A stretch of 64,000 bases of DNA, from contig JAKFCU010000117.1 in assembly GCA_036676475.1 (NCBI GenBank), positions 30,109-94,108 of the forward strand, written 5' to 3'. This DNA is from LC029 sp036676475. GTDB taxonomy: Bacteria; Bacillota; Bacilli; Aneurinibacillales; RAOX-1. Below, one piece after another: positions 61,367 through 64,000 of the stretch; within the stretch, counting starts at the first letter, position 1, and every line of letters starts with the position of its first letter. Made by a program: the position numbers and the translations under genes. The notes beneath the pieces are model-generated. The model was not told the origin of the DNA. It ran no database searches and worked only from the letters and a program-made list of their open reading frames with translations.

Positions 61367-62536
61367 ATGAACGAATATTTTGCTGATCTCCATATCCATA
61401 TTGGCCGAACTTATAAAGGACAAGCGGTTAAGATTACGGCTTCCAAAACCCTTACCTTTTCCCATATCATGGAGGAAGCTTCGGAGCGAAAGGGACTGGA
61501 TATGATCGGAATTATTGATATGCATTCTCCGCAAGTGCTCGAGGAAGTGGATGAATTGATCTCGGCTGGTCGGGTCAGGGAACTTGCGGATGGTGGACTT
61601 CAATATAAAAATACGGTCATCATGATGGGAAGCGAAGTGGAGCTTCGATTTGAGCCGCTTCAATGTTCGGCTCATTTTTTGGTTTATGTCCCAACGCTGA
61701 ATAGGATGAAGGAATTTTCCTCTTGGTTAGCCACGAAAGTGAAAAATGTACATTTAAGCACCCAGCGAATGTATGCGTCGATGCCGGAACTGCAAGACAA
61801 GGTGAAAAATTGGAATGGATTGATCATACCCGCCCATATTTTTACCCCCTTCAAAAGTGTATACGGCAACTGCACCCATTCCATGAAAAATATCATGGAT
61901 ACCCGTTTAATCCCTGCTGTGGAATTAGGGCTCAGTTCGGACTCCGATATGGCAGACTGCTTGAATGAACTGCATGAAAAGACGTTTGTGACGAACTCGG
62001 ATGCCCATTCATTGCCTAAAATTGGCCGGGAATATCAAAAATTACGAATGAATGGATGCAGTTTTACCGAATGGGAAGATGCGCTATGGCGGAGAAATGG
62101 ACGTGGCATTACAGCGAATTATGGCTTACATCCTAAATTAGGGAAATATCATTTGACTCGCTGTGCAGCCTGTGAAGAATTGGTTAGGGAAGAAGCCGCC
62201 GAACGTTGCCCGTGCTGTGGGCACTCCACATTTATTCGTGGAGTATTTAATCGCCTTCAAGATATCGCTGATTCATCACACCCCATTCATCCACCCCATC
62301 GACCCTCTTATATCCATCAGGTGCCGTTAGAGTTTATACCTAAGCTGGGTCCAAAGAAAATGAAGGAGCTTTTACAGCATTTCGGAACGGAAATGAATAT
62401 TCTGCACCATGTTTCTGAGCAAGAGCTCACATCCGTGGCAGGTGAAATGATCGCAAGCCTGATCGTGAAAAATAGGCAAGGAGTTATGCAATTGCAAGAG
62501 GGCGGCGGAGGGCGTTATGGAAAAGTCATAAACTAA
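61367..62536 (+). CDS. Endonuclease Q family (PHP-domain) nuclease
   Basis: 389 residues; the ATG lies two bases after the nudF stop. The PHP active site shows ADLHIHIG, IIDMHSP, the central MMGSEVELRF and TNSDAHSLPKIG. A zinc finger (Cys266, Cys269 then CPCC near 285) and helix-hairpin-helix-like FIPKLGPKKMKELLQHFG end the protein. Archaeal and Bacillus pumilus relatives cut DNA 5' of deaminated bases (uracil, hypoxanthine). It is the same gene as yqxK by position. Confidence 0.88.
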   Translation: MNEYFADLHIHIGRTYKGQAVKITASKTLTFSHIMEEASERKGLDMIGIIDMHSPQVLEEVDELISAGRVRELADGGLQYKNTVIMMGSEVELRFEPLQCSAHFLVYVPTLNRMKEFSSWLATKVKNVHLSTQRMYASMPELQDKVKNWNGLIIPAHIFTPFKSVYGNCTHSMKNIMDTRLIPAVELGLSSDSDMADCLNELHEKTFVTNSDAHSLPKIGREYQKLRMNGCSFTEWEDALWRRNGRGITANYGLHPKLGKYHLTRCAACEELVREEAAERCPCCGHSTFIRGVFNRLQDIADSSHPIHPPHRPSYIHQVPLEFIPKLGPKKMKELLQHFGTEMNILHHVSEQELTSVAGEMIASLIVKNRQGVMQLQEGGGGRYGKVIN

Positions 62537-62609
62537 AGGGTGAAGATCATAACTAATCCTAATCAGGCATAAATATGGAGGGAGTAAAGATGCTTGAGGA
62601 GGAAAAGAG

Positions 62610-63242
62610 ATGCGGCAAAAAAGATTTGGACAAACCCTGCAGCTTCATTTAAAAGATAATCTGTCTCTTTACTTATTTACAATTGTCTTGTTTACCATGG
62701 GAGTAAGCTTTGGTGCTGTGATTGTCAATTCTCTGTCACTCACCCAAAAGCAAGATTTAATGCAGTATTTGTCACAATTTTTTCATGAATTAAAGCAGGG
62801 GATGGATGCCAACCCTCAAATGGCTTTTCAACAAGCACTGGGTGATCATATCAAGTATATCGGTTTTATATGGATCCTTGGATTATCTATTATTGGATTG
62901 CCGATAATCTTAATCATGGTTTTTTTGAAGGGATTAGTTGTAGGTTTCACTGTTGGTTTTTTAGTCAACCAATGGCATTGGAGCGGCCTGATGATGGCTG
63001 GATTCTCTGTCCTGCCGCAAAATTTGGTCGTTATTCCAGTCATAATTATTGTAGGAACGGCGGGCATTTCTTTCTCGCTTCGACTTATTCGTTCCCGATT
63101 CATGAGAAGAGGAGAACCGATCTATCATTATTTTCTTCGATATTCATTTCTTGTCCTGTTGATGGGATGTATTTTGGGAATAGCCTCCTTATTTGAAGCA
63201 TTTATTTCCCCTATGCTTATGAAGCTGGTGGTCTTAGGCTGA
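62610..63242 (+). CDS. spoIIM: SpoIIM, stage II sporulation protein M
   Basis: 210 residues with five helices. LYLFTIVLFTMGVSFGAVIVNSLS, FLKGLVVGFTVGFLVNQWHWSGLMMAGFSVLPQNLVVIPV and the C-terminal helix are the family pattern. With SpoIID and SpoIIP it drives forespore engulfment by peptidoglycan remodelling. Position before fur agrees with Bacillus order. Confidence 0.94.
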   Translation: MRQKRFGQTLQLHLKDNLSLYLFTIVLFTMGVSFGAVIVNSLSLTQKQDLMQYLSQFFHELKQGMDANPQMAFQQALGDHIKYIGFIWILGLSIIGLPIILIMVFLKGLVVGFTVGFLVNQWHWSGLMMAGFSVLPQNLVVIPVIIIVGTAGISFSLRLIRSRFMRRGEPIYHYFLRYSFLVLLMGCILGIASLFEAFISPMLMKLVVLG

Positions 63243-63264
63243 AGGCAAACCTGATCTTTTTCAT

Positions 63265-63294
63265 TTGACTTCTTTTATATGCCTCTTCTATAAT
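63265..63294 (+). promoter_or_regulatory. Promoter of fur
   Basis: TTGACT (63265-63270) and TATAAT (63289-63294) with an 18-base spacer lie about 70 bases before the fur start. I see no Fur box over it. Confidence 0.7.
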
Positions 63295-63365
63295 GTTGAA
63301 GTGAGGTCAGAAGGTGACAGATAAAAGCATCTATGGAAAGTCATGGTGCGGGGGGAGGAATGTTG

Positions 63366-63812
63366 GTGGAGGATAGAATCGATCGGATTAAGCAGCAGTT
63401 ACATGCAGCTAGCTACAAGCTTACCCCACAGAGAGAAGCTACGGTCAAGGTTCTTTTGGAGAATGAAGAAGACCATCTTAGTGCGGAAGATGTCTATTTG
63501 TTAGTTAAGGAAAAAGCGCCTGAAATTGGATTGGCAACGGTTTACCGAACATTGGAGTTGCTAAGTGAATTGAAGGTTATCCATAAAATAAATTTCGGTG
63601 ATGGGGTAGCTCGCTATGAATTTCGTGCGGAGAACCAAAAGCACCATCATCATCATTTAATCTGCGTTCAGTGTGGAACCGTGGATGAAATTGAAGAGGA
63701 TCTTCTTGAATCTGTAGAGAAGCTAGTCGAACAAGATTTTCGTTTCAGAATTACAGATCATAGACTAACCTTTCACGGCATCTGCCATCGATGCCAGGGT
63801 ATTGTGGAATAG
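63366..63812 (+). CDS. fur: Fur, ferric uptake repressor
   Basis: 148 residues from GTG 63366, seven bases after GGAGG; ATG 63360 is too close to the site. EDRIDRIKQQLHAASYKLTPQREATVKVLLENEEDHLSAEDVYLL is the winged-helix N-terminus of Bacillus Fur. Two CxxC pairs (Cys100/103 and Cys140/143) form the structural zinc site, and a His run is at 93-97. It is the probable regulator of the Fur boxes at 845, 7409, 7584, 15448 and 15483 in this same window. After it (63813-64000) I see only a weak hairpin and no gene. Confidence 0.95.
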   Translation: MEDRIDRIKQQLHAASYKLTPQREATVKVLLENEEDHLSAEDVYLLVKEKAPEIGLATVYRTLELLSELKVIHKINFGDGVARYEFRAENQKHHHHHLICVQCGTVDEIEEDLLESVEKLVEQDFRFRITDHRLTFHGICHRCQGIVE

Positions 63813-64000
63813 ACGAAAGGTTAGAAAGAAATGGTAAGACTTTATCTCGAGTAGGTGGGGAGAGTCCTGCGATTTCTTTTTTTCTGTGAAAATCACTTTG
63901 TTAGAAGTATAAACTTTGGGTTAGCACAAACCTAAAAACGTTTGAGTGCGTAGATATGTTTATTAAAAAAAGCAATAGGATGCCCGGGACGTTGCTAAAC

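Noticed and set aside
1..64000. CRISPR array or prophage
   Set aside because: No regularly spaced repeats with unique spacers and no phage structural, integrase or lysis genes are visible.

Overview
The window is a chromosomal segment of an endospore-forming Firmicute of the order Bacillales. The evidence is the gene order spoIIIAG-spoIIIAH ... accB-yqhY-nusB-folD-xseA-xseB-ispA-dxs-tlyA-ahrC-recN-spoIVB-spo0A ... bkd ... nudF-endoQ-spoIIM-fur, which follows the classic Bacillus order, with strong Shine-Dalgarno sites and frequent GTG/TTG starts. Small family markers (Prli42, YppF, YkoP, Cse60, DUF2627) agree. A Brevibacillus/Ammoniphilus/Aneurinibacillus-like genome is my guess; the genus cannot be fixed by reading alone.

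Region 1 (1-16.2 kb). The end of the spoIIIA operon is followed by about 15 kb of accessory genes inserted before accB. First comes an iron-uptake operon: FTR1 permease, P19 lipoprotein, DUF2318 Fe-S membrane protein, two FtsX-type ABC permeases and an ABC ATPase. Next is a complete System I cytochrome c maturation operon: a TlpA/ResA thioredoxin, CcmE with a CxxxY motif, CcmF, CcmH, a CcmI-like protein, CcmA, CcmB, CcmC and a CcmD-like peptide, plus two unrecognised membrane proteins. A flavodoxin closes the block. All three transcription units have a promoter overlapped by a readable Fur box, and fur itself lies at 63.4 kb.

Region 2 (16.2-34.9 kb). This is the housekeeping and sporulation backbone: accB (with no accC beside it), an Asp23-family operon, nusB, a TsaD-like paralogue, folD, exonuclease VII, isoprenoid genes, tlyA, nadK, ahrC, recN, spoIVB and spo0A. 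A DUF218 protein, a SET-domain protein and a menaquinone (futalosine pathway) radical SAM enzyme follow.

Region 3 (34.9-40.7 kb). This is a patchy stretch with a decayed IS200/IS605 element, a Spo0E-like protein with a membrane tail, an MBL-fold hydrolase, a structured RNA resembling the HEARO/omega RNA of IscB elements but without iscB, a CAP-domain protein behind a terminator-like leader, and small Bacillales genes. An intergenic repeat family has five copies between 17 and 44 kb.

Region 4 (40.7-53.5 kb). A four-gene envelope cluster (SteA-like, SteB/copper-transporter-like, GT2 glycosyltransferase, MraY-like phosphotransferase) is followed by the sigma-54/BkdR-controlled branched-chain amino acid degradation operon. 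In that operon the first gene, ptb, survives only as a C-terminal fragment.

Region 5 (53.5-64 kb). Prli42, methylmalonyl-CoA epimerase, a PepT-like peptidase, a nitroreductase, a FIST sensor paired with a soluble MCP-type signalling protein, DUF3866, NudF, endonuclease Q, SpoIIM and Fur.
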